From Brachynemurus nebulosus (Eukaryota > Arthropoda > Insecta > Neuroptera > Myrmeleontidae), in NCBI GenBank assembly GCA_035578155.1, contig JAPWDM010000016.1, forward strand, positions 3,984,501-4,048,500: a DNA stretch of 64,000 nucleotides, given 5' to 3'. The notes under the pieces are model-generated. The model was not told the origin of the DNA and made no database searches. It saw only the letters and a program-made list of their open reading frames with translations. The translations under genes and the position numbers were made by a program. Below, one piece after another: positions 1-11,470 of this stretch. Position 1 is the first letter of the stretch; the number at the start of each line of letters is the position of its first letter.

Positions 1-76
1 TGTAATTAATTTATAATTAGACCTTAAAAAAGAAACTTAACGGGTATTTTAAGGTGTAATTATAAATTAATTGTAT
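1..76. repeat. Inverted repeat at window edge
   Basis: Bases 1-30 and about 45-76 are imperfect reverse complements (TGTAATTAATTTATAATTA against TAATTATAAATTAATTGTA), forming an AT-rich hairpin with a short loop. It may be the end of an element that continues outside the window. The downstream stretch to about 325 shows no gene. Confidence 0.5.
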
Positions 77-324
77 GTTTAGGGCCCCCTAAATATTTTA
101 TATAAAAAATTAATGAAAATTATCTACCTTAAATAAAAATTCCGCCAAAACGATACATTCGAGCAATGCAGCGATCCTATTGGTTGTTACATTTGTGACG
201 TAGGATGTAAGTAAAACTCCATATATGTATGCCGGATACATATACTGAATGAAATTGCACAAAAGGTATAACGTAGGGTACCATAAATAATAGGATACCC
301 TCCATAGACTTTGTCACTGGTACA

Positions 325-850
325 AAAATACCCCTGTCGCAGCATCTGCATAACATAGCGAATTTCCAAATTTTGGGGACTGGCGGATCTCATCTAAGAA
401 CTGTACCTATTTAAAATAGTTTAGCTTTCTAAGAGTAAAAGATTTTTTAAAATCGGCTGGGTAATTAGTTTTGATATTTTTGGAACCCAAGAACCCGAAC
501 GGACTTTGTGCAGCATAGTTGTATCCATCTAAAATAATTTAGTTCTCTAACAGTGAAAAAATTTTCAAAATCGGTCGGTTAGTTTATTTTTTACAATAAT
601 GGGAACAGTAAACCCTGGCGGAAATCATACAACATAACCTTTATTCATCTAAAATAATTTTAGTAAAAAGTTTATCCTAACAGTAAAAAACGGGTCCTAG
701 GGATCTCATATAACTTATGGTAGTTCGTAAGGTTCTTGTGGACATCATTTAATTACTTAATGAATTCAAATACTTTAACTTACTAACGGTGAAAAAATTT
801 TCAAAATTTTCGACATTCGCTAAAAAAATCATTGAAAAATATTTGATATG
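325..850 (+). mobile_element. (TA)n/minisatellite repeat family, copy D (left part)
   Basis: The left end (ACCCCTGTCGCAGCATCTG, then CATAGCGAATTTCC) is shared with the elements starting near 23,625 and 44,344. It is followed by about three diverged copies of a roughly 120-bp unit containing 'TAGTTTAGCTTTCTAAGAG' and 'TTTTCAAAATCGG', as in the 25.1-26.1 kb copy. The right end with the (TA)n tract and terminal hairpin is missing here. There is no coding capacity, so this is a non-autonomous element; class is discussed under the 23,625 copy. Confidence 0.7.
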
Positions 851-1164
851 TTTCGATCAATTAATGGTCAACATCAGCAAATAAAAGTTACTAAAATCGA
901 AGAAAAGAATGAGTTATTTGTCCGTAGAAATTAAAATACAAATTCTGAAAACGAGCAAAGAAATATTGAAAAAACTAGATCGGCAAAACATTCTGACAAA
1001 TAACACTACCCAACTAATACTTGCCAATTTGAATGAAACTTAACATACTTATTAAACAGCGAAAAATATTAAATACGTGTTTTTTTATTTCGGCTAAATA
1101 CGCTTTTTAGGGGTAGAAAACACCATTCAACCTCTGTAGATGAAAACAGTTATAGCTAAATATT
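851..1164. other. No gene seen
   Basis: AT-rich sequence with no coherent reading frame, RNA motif or clear repeat boundary. Confidence 0.5.
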
Positions 1165-1890
1165 TTTGAAACGACATATTTTCTGAAAAAAGGGCTGAGT
1201 ACCAAATTTGTAGAATTTAAAGCGATGCACTTGATAGTGACCCTGAAATCGATTTTCAAGGTCAGTTGAAAATGATTAGCCATTGCCGAACTTTGACCAT
1301 ATCCTGTACCTATAAGCAGTAATTTCATGTATTGACTCAATCTATCTTCAAAATTGATTTGTTGCGTTATTTTTCTAAAATAAAAAAAATAAAAACCTGA
1401 CGAAATGGAAAAATAGGCGCAAATTTATAGAAAAAATTAGAAGAAAACATTTTTGTAAGTAATTTTAGAAGTAAAGTTAAGAAAAGATTTAATATCACTC
1501 CAATTGTAAGTTAAACATTAACTTTATGTTATATTAGAAATTTTCAAAATTTTTTAAAATTTTAATTGCTACTCTATAGTTATCATATTAGGAATTCAAT
1601 TCAACATATGATTAACTATTATTTTTCCGATTGCGATTGAGCAAGTATTTTTCAAAATTACTTCTTGATCACTTATTTTCTATCTTGCATGTGAAATTCG
1701 TTCGAATATACTTTGAACCATTTAGGGATGAAAAGTAAACTACTCCTTTTGAAAAATATTAAATGATTTTCAAATGACTTTGGAAATTGACCTCAAGGTC
1801 AACTTCAAAGTCATCATCAAGTGCATCACTTTGAACTCTATAACTTTGGTCCTAAGCACTTTTTTCAGAAAATATATCGTACCATAATCC
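1165..1890. repeat. Diverged foldback element
   Basis: A block at about 1,165-1,300 (containing AAAGCGATGCACTTGATAGT and CAAGGTCAGTTGAAAATGAT) recurs as a reverse complement at about 1,750-1,885 with perhaps 75-80% identity. The arms are over 100 bp and the spacer is about 450 bp. This is the relic of a non-coding inverted-repeat element; ends and target duplication are not resolved. Confidence 0.6.
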
Positions 1891-3860
1891 ACTTCTATGT
1901 TGATTCCTGGTCTCTTTTCCTGCGTTTCTAATATTTATGTCAATAAAAAATGTGCTACCGTAGACACGGATGAATAGGTACGCATTCAGACTTCACACCG
2001 TATTTTTTTGTATTTATTTTATGAGTACCTAATCTTTAATATATTAAAAATTTACGCGAAGATGGTCACTTTATCAGCAGTATCCAAAAAAATTTAAAAA
2101 TATCGGTGGTTTTTGAAAAATTAACAAAAATCGTATAATTTCTCTATGAAAAATTGGGGTCAAAAGAGACGAGAAAAGAGTAAATGGGGACAACCCGTAG
2201 GGTCGACCAAAATTGAAATTCTAATATAAAATAATTTCGAACTTTTTGTATTTATACATTCAAAAAAGAAATAATAGGTACTTGATGATTTTCTGTAAAA
2301 ATAAACGTAGAATCTAAAATAAAGTTTATATATCCCTGTCGTTTACCCCTAAGTTTATATCCCTCCTATTTTTATTTTAGCTCAAAAAATAATTTTTCAA
2401 AAGACTAAGACATAATAATTAATAACAATGAGATTCTACGTCCATTTTCAGACTTTTGTCTAATACAGACGTTACCTAGAATTTTTTTTATCTACAAAAA
2501 CATCGGTCTACAGAATTTAATTTATTAGTTACGAAAATAATTCAAATATGTCTCACTAACAATAAATGTCTTAAATGAGTTTAAAAAATCAAAACGATAC
2601 TGTTTATTAAATTGCGTAAAAGCTAGTAAATGCAATAACAGATATGATGAATTTATAAGGATTTTCTTGTACTACTTACAAAATCTTAAAAATATGGAAA
2701 CGCGTACTTTTTTTTCGTTAATTGTGTTTTATTCTTTTGCACAAAATTTTAAAAATACTTTATTTTCTTAAGAAAGGGAGGCAACTTTAGTCACAGATAC
2801 GCCTATGAACAGTTTTTGGTAATCCGGCAAAAACGAAAACACTTTTTAAAATTTTTTTATTGTTAAAATCGAAATGTTCTTTTAAAGAGGGTTAAAATTA
2901 CCATATTTTATATTAAAATTTTGACACAATCACTCCCTAATTAACGAGCCTTACTTAATATTAGCAAATTGAGAAAAAACACGTCAATTAGATTTTTTTA
3001 CACAGATTTTATTTGTTATATAATTCAAAAGGATATTTTAAAAATGTGTATGAATGGCTTTCATTAAATAAATTTCAATATATTTTCCATTTATTTTAAC
3101 AGTGGAATGTCCTTATTAGTGGCTATACTTTCGGCTTGGAGCGAATTAGACGAAGATTTTCTTCTAAAACCAAATTTAATAATTAATTAAAGAAATAAAA
3201 AAAAATTTGTGGATTTCCTACCGTTCAAATATAATCTTTATTGTATGTAAAAATGTTATTACATTTTTTCAAAAAACTGTAAGTAAACTGTAAAATTTTC
3301 TTTACAAATATGTTAAAATAGAGAAATGTTTCCTTTTTAATTTATTTTTAACTCTTTTTAAATGATTCACTTTAAAATTTTTTAATATTTCTTAATCGAA
3401 ATTTCATAAAAGAATGTGTCAAAATTTAAAAAAATTTTTCTTTGTTAAAAAAAAAAAATTGAATGTGCAAAATTATTTAATATTAGAATGCTCTGATTAT
3501 ACAATTCTAATCATAACTGTATTGTCAATTGGATAGAAAATTACGTAAAAATATTATTGTTTGAATATGATTTAACGTAATTTTTATACGATTGAAGCAA
3601 ACTCTTATTAATTTTAGGAAGGTGTAAATATAATCTAAATTCTGATCATATCACATAACAGATATCGTCGGGATTTTTTTTGTAAAAAAAAATGGAACAG
3701 AGATACATTATAAAAACATTTAACTGACAGAGAAATAGAATATAGCCGAATCGTTAAATTGGATTAAAAAAATCATGACACGCTACTTATAAAGCGGTTT
3801 TTTTCGAATTTAGCTCGCAAAAAATGAGACAGAAAAAAAAAGAATGCGAGTGCGAGTGAA
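1891..3860. other. AT-rich intergenic DNA, no recognised gene
   Basis: No recognisable protein or structured RNA. The only slightly exon-like spot is 3,103-3,190, an open stretch directly after a TTTTATTTTAACAG sequence that resembles an intron acceptor. It is too short to support a gene. Confidence 0.5.
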
Positions 3861-3864
3861 ATGG

Positions 3865-4151
3865 AGAACGACATATTTCCTAGTTTTTCTCGAAAAGTAA
3901 ATAATTTAGAGCAACAGTATAAAAACATTTTTTAAGCATATTACCTATTTCTTCCGATTGGTGTAAAAAAAATTTTGAATAATTGCTTAATTCTGGCAAA
4001 AAACTCATTTTGTTGACAAAAAACGCCCGGAAAACCTACTTCTGGGCATCCGACGTGTCTGGCTAACGAACTCATCCAACGATTTGGAAAATCGAATTCG
4101 CACACAAAATTTCATAAGCATTAAACGTTTCGTTCGAGAGTTATCGCGCGG

Positions 4152-4248
<97 letters not shown>

Positions 4249-4362
4249 AATATCATTTTCGTATTCTAGGGACCTCAAAACATATTTCTGATATGGTCTC
4301 GGGCTTAGGTCGCACCATGACACCTGGCGTAAAAGCTGAATTTCCAGTTTTGGAAATTCGCT
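3865..4362 (+). mobile_element. (TA)n repeat family, copy A
   Basis: It aligns by eye over its length with 44,400-44,898: the shared order is TAGTTTTTCTCG, GTGTAAAAAAA, GGCAAAAAACT, GCATCCGACGTGTCTGG, TTCGTTCGAGAGTTATCGCG, a long (TA)n tract, ATTCTAGGGACCTCAAAAC, and a terminal hairpin GAATTTCCAG-TTTT-GGAAATTC followed by GCTAA. The left end is diverged, so the start is approximate. Non-coding. Confidence 0.75.
4153..4245. repeat. (TA)n microsatellite in copy A
   Basis: About 46 uninterrupted TA units. Copies B and C of the same family hold a (TA)n tract at the same place, so the tract is an inherited part of the element. The predicted Tyr-Ile peptides across it are artefacts. Confidence 0.97.
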
Positions 4363-4369
4363 AAACATA

Positions 4370-5740
4370 TATGAAGTAGAATAAAAATTAATTTTTGAAT
4401 ATTTAAAAATATTTAGTAACTTGTCAGAATCAATATTAAATATTTTTAAAATTGATTTAGGTAACTAGGAAAATATTAAACGATCATTATTTTGATCATC
4501 AATATAAATGATCCTTATTAAAGGGTGTTGCTCACGGCATACACACATTATATTATGGATACCAAGGCAATCTATTTAATTTTTTCATAGATGAATGTGA
4601 CGTCGTCCGGACCGATCTACTGAATGAGATATTATATGAATGTATACTCAAAAACTACCAAAAAAGGAATCAAAAATGTTGATTTATTTCATTTTATTTT
4701 ATTTGCGCATTAATTATTAATTAACCTGAAATTTAATGTTAAATAAAACCACCCCTCCGAAATTTGTATGACTTATTGCATTTATTAATAAATATTTACA
4801 AAATAGTTTTGTTCAGTTTTCTTTCTTAATATGTTTATGCACAGATTAAACATATTTGGAAACTTTCTGATCTAGTATTTTAATACGATTGTACAAGCGT
4901 ATTTTGAAGTAGGTACAAATTCTTTACCTTCAGTGGTAAATCAATATGTGATGACTGATGAATAAATTATCAAGAAGATTATTTATAAATTTTTTATCGG
5001 TCTATATACCATTTTTATTTATTAATATAAAAATTAAACTAGTAAGTAAAATGCAAAATAATCTTAAGAATATTTACTCTTTTTGCACACCAATCTCACT
5101 AAATTTAACTTCATCGTTTTTAATATTATGCTGCGCTTTCGTTTCCTTTGTTTTATGCTTGTAATTATTACTTTTTATTAAATTTAATATTAAAAATTCA
5201 TAATTTTAAAACCAAACCGTTTATAAATTTTCATAATTTCTGACACTTGTCAGTTGTCTCTTATGCTATTTTTTCTGTTTTCTCTTTCAATAACTGTATT
5301 AAACTTGGGAAAATTTTTAGAAGGTAAAGCACCTTTAGTTAAATGTCGTTTTTCTACTGGAGTATTTCATAATTTTTCTTTTAAACTAGTGTAATCTGAT
5401 TTTTCAAATTGATCAGAGCAAATTTTTGTTGTCGCTAAATTAAAAATGACGTTTTCCCCACATGCTTTTACCCATTTTGTATAAATAATCCCATCAGACT
5501 GAAACGCAGAAAATTTAATTTTTTTATTATTTTTAGATTTTTTTCACATAATTATTTCGTATATTTACCGTAAATTTAACTATTTTAAATATTTTATAAA
5601 CTTTTACAATTCAAAATACTTAAATAATTTAAATTCAAAATATTCAAATAATTTTGACATAAGTTAAATTATTTATCTCGGTCAAAATGACGTAATAAAA
5701 TTTGTATGCCGTGGTGTTGCTTTGAAAAAAAAGAAAAATA
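4370..5740. other. AT-rich DNA, no gene seen
   Basis: No protein-like frame beyond chance length and no clear repeat boundary. Confidence 0.5.
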
Positions 5741-5747
5741 TTTATTA

Positions 5748-7701
5748 TAATGGAGTCGGATAAACAAAGTATAAGGAACTGTTTCCCCCCTCAAATTTTT
5801 TTCTTGTAGCATGTTAATTACATCGAAGACTATACGAAATGAACATTTTCTACCACTTGCAACCACCGCTACGAAAGTTATCGGCCATTTTGTGAAAAAT
5901 CGACCATTTTAGTCGTACTTTCTTAATATAGATGAGTATATCTCGGTATGTGTAGGTCTAAAAAAAATGAAAAAATTTGAGGCTATTCACTATGATATAG
6001 TCTATTAGCGGTTACAGTATGAAATTTTTATCTGCACACATAACCTTAAAAAAAAATTATAACTGGAGATACTGCTAAATTTTGGTTTTTTGTTCTTAAC
6101 TTCGGATGTTTTAAGTGAAATTTGATGAAATTTTCAGAAAATATACGTTATAACGTGGACAATAACTGGTTAAAATTTCAAGTACAAATATCTAACACAA
6201 ACCCCGAAAATTAACGTCAAATTTGAAAATTGACTGGCCAATGATTTTTGTGCATTTTATCGTATGAGGTTCTTTTTTTTCTTAAATTGTAGGTTTTTTT
6301 ATGCACTTTATGATGGTGAACAAGAAAAAATTTTTAAGCTTGAAAAAAGTTAAAAATATTGATTAGAAATTCAAAATTTTCGGCAATCAACAGTATTTGA
6401 AAAATAATTTAAATCAAGTAAACCGCTATAATTTAAAAATTTAAGTAATAATTTGTTCCATACAAGGGTTAGAAGCTTCCATATAAGGATTACACGAATC
6501 GAACCCGATTCAAAACCAAGTTTGGAGAAATTAAGGTTCAATTGTTTTCAAAAATACACTACATCAAAAGTATATAAGCTGGAAGCTCCCATCACCTCAC
6601 AAGCTGCAAATTCAATATTCTTTAAGAGTGTACTAACAAACTAAGAAACAAACTAAGTGATTTAATACCCATGAGTCTTCCAAGGAACTATTTACTTAAT
6701 TTTTCGAAAGTTGGTTTTTTAATTGGGTTCGATTCGTGTAATCCTCATGTAGAAGCTTGTAACCCTTGTATGGGAGCAATTATTATAACTCATAATGTTT
6801 AAATTATGGCGGTTTAAACTATTGCAGCTCTTGTTGAATTTGCAGCTTGTGAGGAGGGTGGGAGCTTATATACTTTTGATGTATTTTTGAAAACAATTGA
6901 ACCTTAATTTCTCCAAACTTGGTTTTTAATTGGGTTCGATTCGTGTAATCCTCATATGGAAGCTTCTAACCCTTGTATGGAACAAATTATTACTTAAATT
7001 TTTAAATTATAGCGGTTTACTTGATTTAAATTATTTTTCAAATACTGTTGATTGCCGAAAATTTTGAATTTCTAATCAATATTTTTCACTTTTTTCAAGC
7101 TTAAAAATTTTTTCTTGTTCACCATCATAAAGTGCATAAAAAAACCTACAATTTAAGAAAAAAAAGAACCTCATACGATAAAATGCACAAAAATCATTGG
7201 CCAGTCAATTTTTAAATTTGACGTTAATTTTCGGGGTTTGTGTTAGATATTTTGACTTGAAATTTTAACCAATTATTGTCCACGTTATAAAGTATATTTT
7301 CTGAAAATTTCATCAAATTTCACTTAAAACATCCGAAGTTAAGACCAAAAAACCAAAATTTAGCAGTATCTCCAGTTATAATTTTTTTTTAAGGTTATGT
7401 GTGCAGATAAAAATTTCATACTGTAACTGCTGGTAGACTATATCATAGTGAATAGCCTCAATTTTTTTCATTCTTTTTTATACCTACACATACCGAGATA
7501 TACTCATCTATATTAAGAAAGTACGACTAAAATGGTCGATTTTTCACAAAATGGCCGATAACTTTCGTAGCGGCGGTTGCAAGTGGTAGAAAATGTTCAT
7601 TTCGTATAGTCTTCGATGTAATTAACATGCTACAAAAAAAAAATTTGAGGGGGGAAACAGTTCCTTATTCACTAAAATTTGGTAGTTGTCCGACTCCATT
7701 A
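5748..7701. mobile_element. Foldback element FB2 (about 880-bp arms)
   Basis: The left arm (5,748-6,630) and right arm (about 6,825-7,701) are near-perfect reverse complements across hundreds of bases, with a spacer of roughly 200 bp that holds a partial extra copy of the inner arm. Termini are TAATGGAGTCGGA and TCCGACTCCATTA, flanked by TTA on both sides (5,745-5,747 and 7,702-7,704), consistent with a 3-bp target duplication. A TA reading is also possible because the ends are AT-rich. No transposase is present. A 3-bp TWA duplication is the PIF/Harbinger habit, so mobilisation by a Harbinger-type transposase in trans is inferred. A transcript through it would form a long dsRNA hairpin. Confidence 0.85.
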
Positions 7702-8079
7702 TTAATGTTAATTTTTGAAAAAATTATTAAAAGGAAACGGTCGTAAAAAATTAAATTGAAAATTAATTAAGAATAATTATTTAATTTATTAACTATTTAA
7801 TATATTTGCTAAATTTTATTCGTCAAAGAAATTAAAATATTGCCAGATGTGGAAAGCAGTGGAAAATAATAAACGATTATTATATTTTTGATGTTATTCG
7901 AAGCAGTGTCATCTACAGAACGAATTATATAACAATGCTAATGGCCTGGGTGGTAATAGCCTTCTTATTTGAATATTTACAAGTGACGTCAGCGCGCCAA
8001 ATGGTGATGTTTAAATAATGATAATGTAAAATTAAAAAGAATTTTTTTTATTTTTCTGAAATAAAGGCGCAAATTGTAC

Positions 8080-8262
8080 TTATAATATATTTTTGAAAAA
8101 CATCCATATTCCCTATTATGATTTTGTCAAAGTGCTTTGGCAACAGCCGGTTTCATGTCGGTTTTTTCTCAAATTAGTCAACAATCCAGTTTTTGAAAAT
8201 ATTCTCTCGGAGGGAACTGAAGTGGCGAGAATGCACGAATATTTTAAATTGAAATAAACGTT
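8080..8262 (-). pseudogene. hAT transposase C-terminal relic
   Basis: Read on the minus strand, codons between about 8,262 and 8,150 give a segment with 'LATSVPSERIFSKTG' and 'LLTNLRKNR'. This is the conserved C-terminal dimerisation signature of hAT-superfamily transposases (alanine/serine-rich stretch, then S-ER-FS-G). After that the frame slips: the next frame reads 'KPAVAKAL', which also matches the usual downstream hAT sequence. So there is at least one frameshift, and no N-terminal BED finger or catalytic domain is visible nearby. It is a dead fragment. I see no matching TIRs around it. Confidence 0.75.
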
Positions 8263-8929
8263 TAAAACAATTAATTTGCTATTTAAAATAACCAATCTAG
8301 TAATGAAGACACAAAATTGTAGGAATGTTTCTTTCACTAACGTAACGAAGAATTTGGGAAATTCCTTTTCTGGACTGGAAGGTTACCAGCTAACCACGTT
8401 TGAAAACTGACGAAATTAAAAGTAATAATGTCTATTGCGATTTTTCCTAAAAATTGATTATAATCTATTCTGTAAATGATAATCAAATGTCCGATTATCT
8501 CTACCCGCGAAAAAATGATTGGATCTAATTGGATATAAATATATCAGAGCCAATTGGATCCTAAAATTGGCCCTGTCTAATTGAATCCAATTGGATCCAA
8601 CATGAACACAAATTTTTTTTATTATCTCTTTTCTACTATCTCTCTTTCTTTATCTTTATATAATACTCATTTCAGACACAATTGATCATGCGTTTTCGCT
8701 AAAAAATTAAATAGTTCTTATATTCGAAACAAATCAACCTTCTGTTCTTTTCTAAAGACAAATTTAAAAGTTAAAATTTACGTAAATGCAATAATGAAAG
8801 AGATAAAGCCAAGAAAACGGAAATTATTTAAATTCAAAGTGACGAAGCATGGTTAAATTTAACTGAAATAGACCATATACTATACAACTACACTATACTA
8901 TACAGCTATACTATACTATACAACATTCC
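8263..8929. other. AT-rich DNA with short simple repeats
   Basis: No gene. Contains inverted repeats around CCAATTGGATC near 8,520-8,600 and an ACTATACTATAC simple repeat near 8,875-8,925. Confidence 0.5.
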
Positions 8930-8959
8930 ACGTTCCCTGTAAGTATCTTACCAACTATG

Positions 8960-9085
8960 TACCATTTTTTTTATTATAAATGTTGACTCTTATGGGATTC
9001 GATCACTGTTCATGCTGAAGGTGTAGTATGTGACGTCATCTTTTAAAATATTCAACGCTCTTAACCACTAGACGACGCTATTCTT
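8960..9085 (-). repeat. Degenerate tRNA-like segment (SINE-like)
   Basis: On the minus strand an A-box-like sequence (GTCGTCTAGTGGTTAAGAG) is followed about 60 bases later by a B-box-like GATCGAATCCC, the spacing of an internal RNA polymerase III promoter. Acceptor and T-arm pairing are poor, so this is not a working tRNA. Flanks resemble those of the tRNA-like segment at 46,178-46,265 (both have TTACCAACT on the tail side and a TATATATTAATATAT-type stretch before the head), so both may belong to one repeat family. Confidence 0.5.
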
Positions 9086-9099
9086 GTTTATATTTGTCA

Positions 9100-9900
9100 T
9101 TATATACTATGTATATTAATACATTTGATAAATTAGTAAACTTAAGAAATTGTCATTGAAATTTTCATTACCCTTTTATTTTTAAATTAATACCTAATAA
9201 AAAAAAATTATTGTTAATATTAACAAAAAAAAAAAAAAAATTTAATAATGAATTTATTAATGGCAAAATTTTAGATGTAATTATTATTATTAGACTTGAA
9301 AAGTAAAATAAGAATTTTTCACCATAATATTTTTATCAGTTAAATATCAGCAGTTATAAATTACTATAACTATATCAGAAATTATAAGGAATTATTAAAA
9401 ACAGGAACTGATATCCAAGAAAAGACAAAATATAACTATTAATTTGATACTGACATCACGAAAAGCTTATATTTTTCCGCCTTTCTGCCACAATCCAGAT
9501 AAGGATTTGTAAGTTCAAAGGTCTACATATGGAAAAGATAAGGTTGTTTTAAAAATTTCCAATGTAGATAATTATCAGCGAAATATTTAAAAATTATATC
9601 TAGATAAAATTAGTATCATACATAGGTAAAAATATATACATACGTAGGTAAAAATAAAGTACAAGAACAGGAAAAAGTTTTTTTTTGCTGTTAGTGGACT
9701 TTTATCTTTTATTCGAAACTTTTAAGTATATTTTATTTTTTTAAAAAAAAGGTGGTAATCCTAGCTGTCTTACAGCTTCCAAGTTATTAGCAATGAGCCC
9801 GTTGTAAATAAACTTAATTTTACTTTAAAATTAGTGGTCATTGCTAATAACAATAACGCAAATACGATTTATTTTCGATCGAAGGATTTATAATTATAAC
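9100..9900. other. AT-rich DNA, no gene seen
   Basis: No coding or RNA gene signals; contains poly(A)-like runs near 9,225-9,240. Confidence 0.5.
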
Positions 9901-10429
9901 GATAACTATAATTTAGCAGGTATATGATGACTCACCCACACAATGTTGGGGGGTGAGTCATCCCTTGAATTGGAGAATCTCATTCCTACGTTATTTAAAT
10001 TTTCAACATATCGCACATTGAGAATAAAACTGTTACAACTGCAAAATCACTAATTTTAAGATATTAAAGAAATAAGATTTTGATGATATTTAAAACCTAA
10101 TAACTTTTCTCCAAATCATCTTAGAACTTTGAGACTTTGTTAGGTTCATTCTAACAGTTAGTTTTAAATGTTGTGATAAAAATTTTGTCGAGAAAATTCA
10201 TAGTTTAAATTTTCATTGCAGTTGCAACCACAAATTTTTTAGTTACTTTACAAAAAGTTGCATTCTGTTTAGGATTATAATGTTATATCTGCAAATAATA
10301 CATTTTTTCTTAATTATTTCACAAAATATTACTTTTTGTTGGTGACGCAAAGTTGTATCTGCAACTAATACTTTTCAGAAATTTTGAAAATTTCGCTTTA
10401 TATAATTTTATAATGGCAATTGTTTAAGG

Positions 10430-10676
10430 TAACACATTCCATAACTGTATTACAGATAGAGATGGGCAACGGGAAAATTCCCAGTGGGAATTTTCCCGGG
10501 AATATTCCCATTTGGGTAATTATTGAGTATTTTCCTGGGAAAATTCCCAAGGTAACACATTCCATAACTGTATTATAGATAGAGATAGGCAACGGCAAAA
10601 TTCCCAATGGGAATTTTCCCGGGAATATTCCCATTTGGGTAATTATTGAGTATTTTGGAAAATTCCCGAAACCTGA
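10430..10676. repeat. Tandem duplication of about 124 bp with GGGAATTTTCCC dyads
   Basis: Two consecutive units start with GGTAACACATTCCATAACTG and carry TAGAGATGGGCAACGG (or a variant), GGGAATTTTCCCGGGAATAT and GGGTAATTATTGAGTATTTT. The AGATGGGCAACGGG head resembles the end of some hAT elements, so each unit may derive from a small element. The dense palindromes would form strong hairpins. Confidence 0.8.
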
Positions 10677-10939
10677 GTAAAAACGATTACTTACAATTAG
10701 CTGTACTATTTTACAAATGCGTTTTTAATTAAAGACCGCGACACCGGTCCCTCAATTTACGTGAATATTCATTTCATGGTGATTCTATTTATGCGGATAA
10801 AAAAATCGCGTAAATTAAATCCGTCAATTAAAAAAAAATACTGGAAATAAAAGCTACCAAAAATTGTAGAGAATTTTATAATACAAATGATAACGAAAAT
10901 GTAAAAATTTACACGTTAAAATTTTAAAAATATCGTTTT

Positions 10940-11470
10940 TTCCGATATCGATAATTTTCGATAACGAAAAGTAAGTTTTGATAGTCCCAATATGTTCGGA
11001 ATACCCACAACTTGCTTCGCTTAAGCCTTCAAAAATTTCAATATTTTTGAGCTACGATGCACCATTTACGAGATATTTACGATCAAAAGTTTACGTTTTC
11101 GAAAAGTTTTGAAAACTAATTTTTTTGAAAATATTTTATTGGTGACAAAACCAGTTTGACTAATGAATCTGAATCAATCAATTATAATCAGTTTATGATG
11201 AATAACTCGGTATCGATAATTTTCGGTAACGAAAAGTAAGTTTTGATAGTCCCAGTATGTTCGGAATACCCACAACTAGCTTCGCTTGAGCCTTCAAAAA
11301 TTTCGTTATTTTTGAGCTACGATGCACCGTTTACGAGATATTTATGATCAAAAGTTTACGTTTTCGAAAAGTATGAAAACTAATTTTTTCGAAAATATTC
11401 TATTGCCGACCAAAGAAATGAGACTAATAGAGCATAAATTAAACCATTATACAATCAATTTATAATAATT
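10940..11470. repeat. Direct tandem duplication, about 265-bp unit
   Basis: Two head-to-tail units share TATCGATAATTTTCG, GTAAGTTTTGATAGTCCCA, TATGTTCGGAATACCCACAA, GAGCTACGATGCACC and TTTACGTTTTCGAAAAG. Related sequence recurs in the centre of the FB1 copies at 16.3 and 24.4 kb. Confidence 0.8.

Noticed and set aside
3103..3190. Possible terminal exon after TTTTATTTTAACAG
   Set aside because: Only about 29 codons, two frames open, no partner exon and no recognisable protein.
4005..4368. Tyr-Ile repeat peptides over (TA)n tracts (also at 25.3 and 44.6 kb) and Ile/Tyr runs over (TAA)n
   Set aside because: Translations of microsatellites, not genes.
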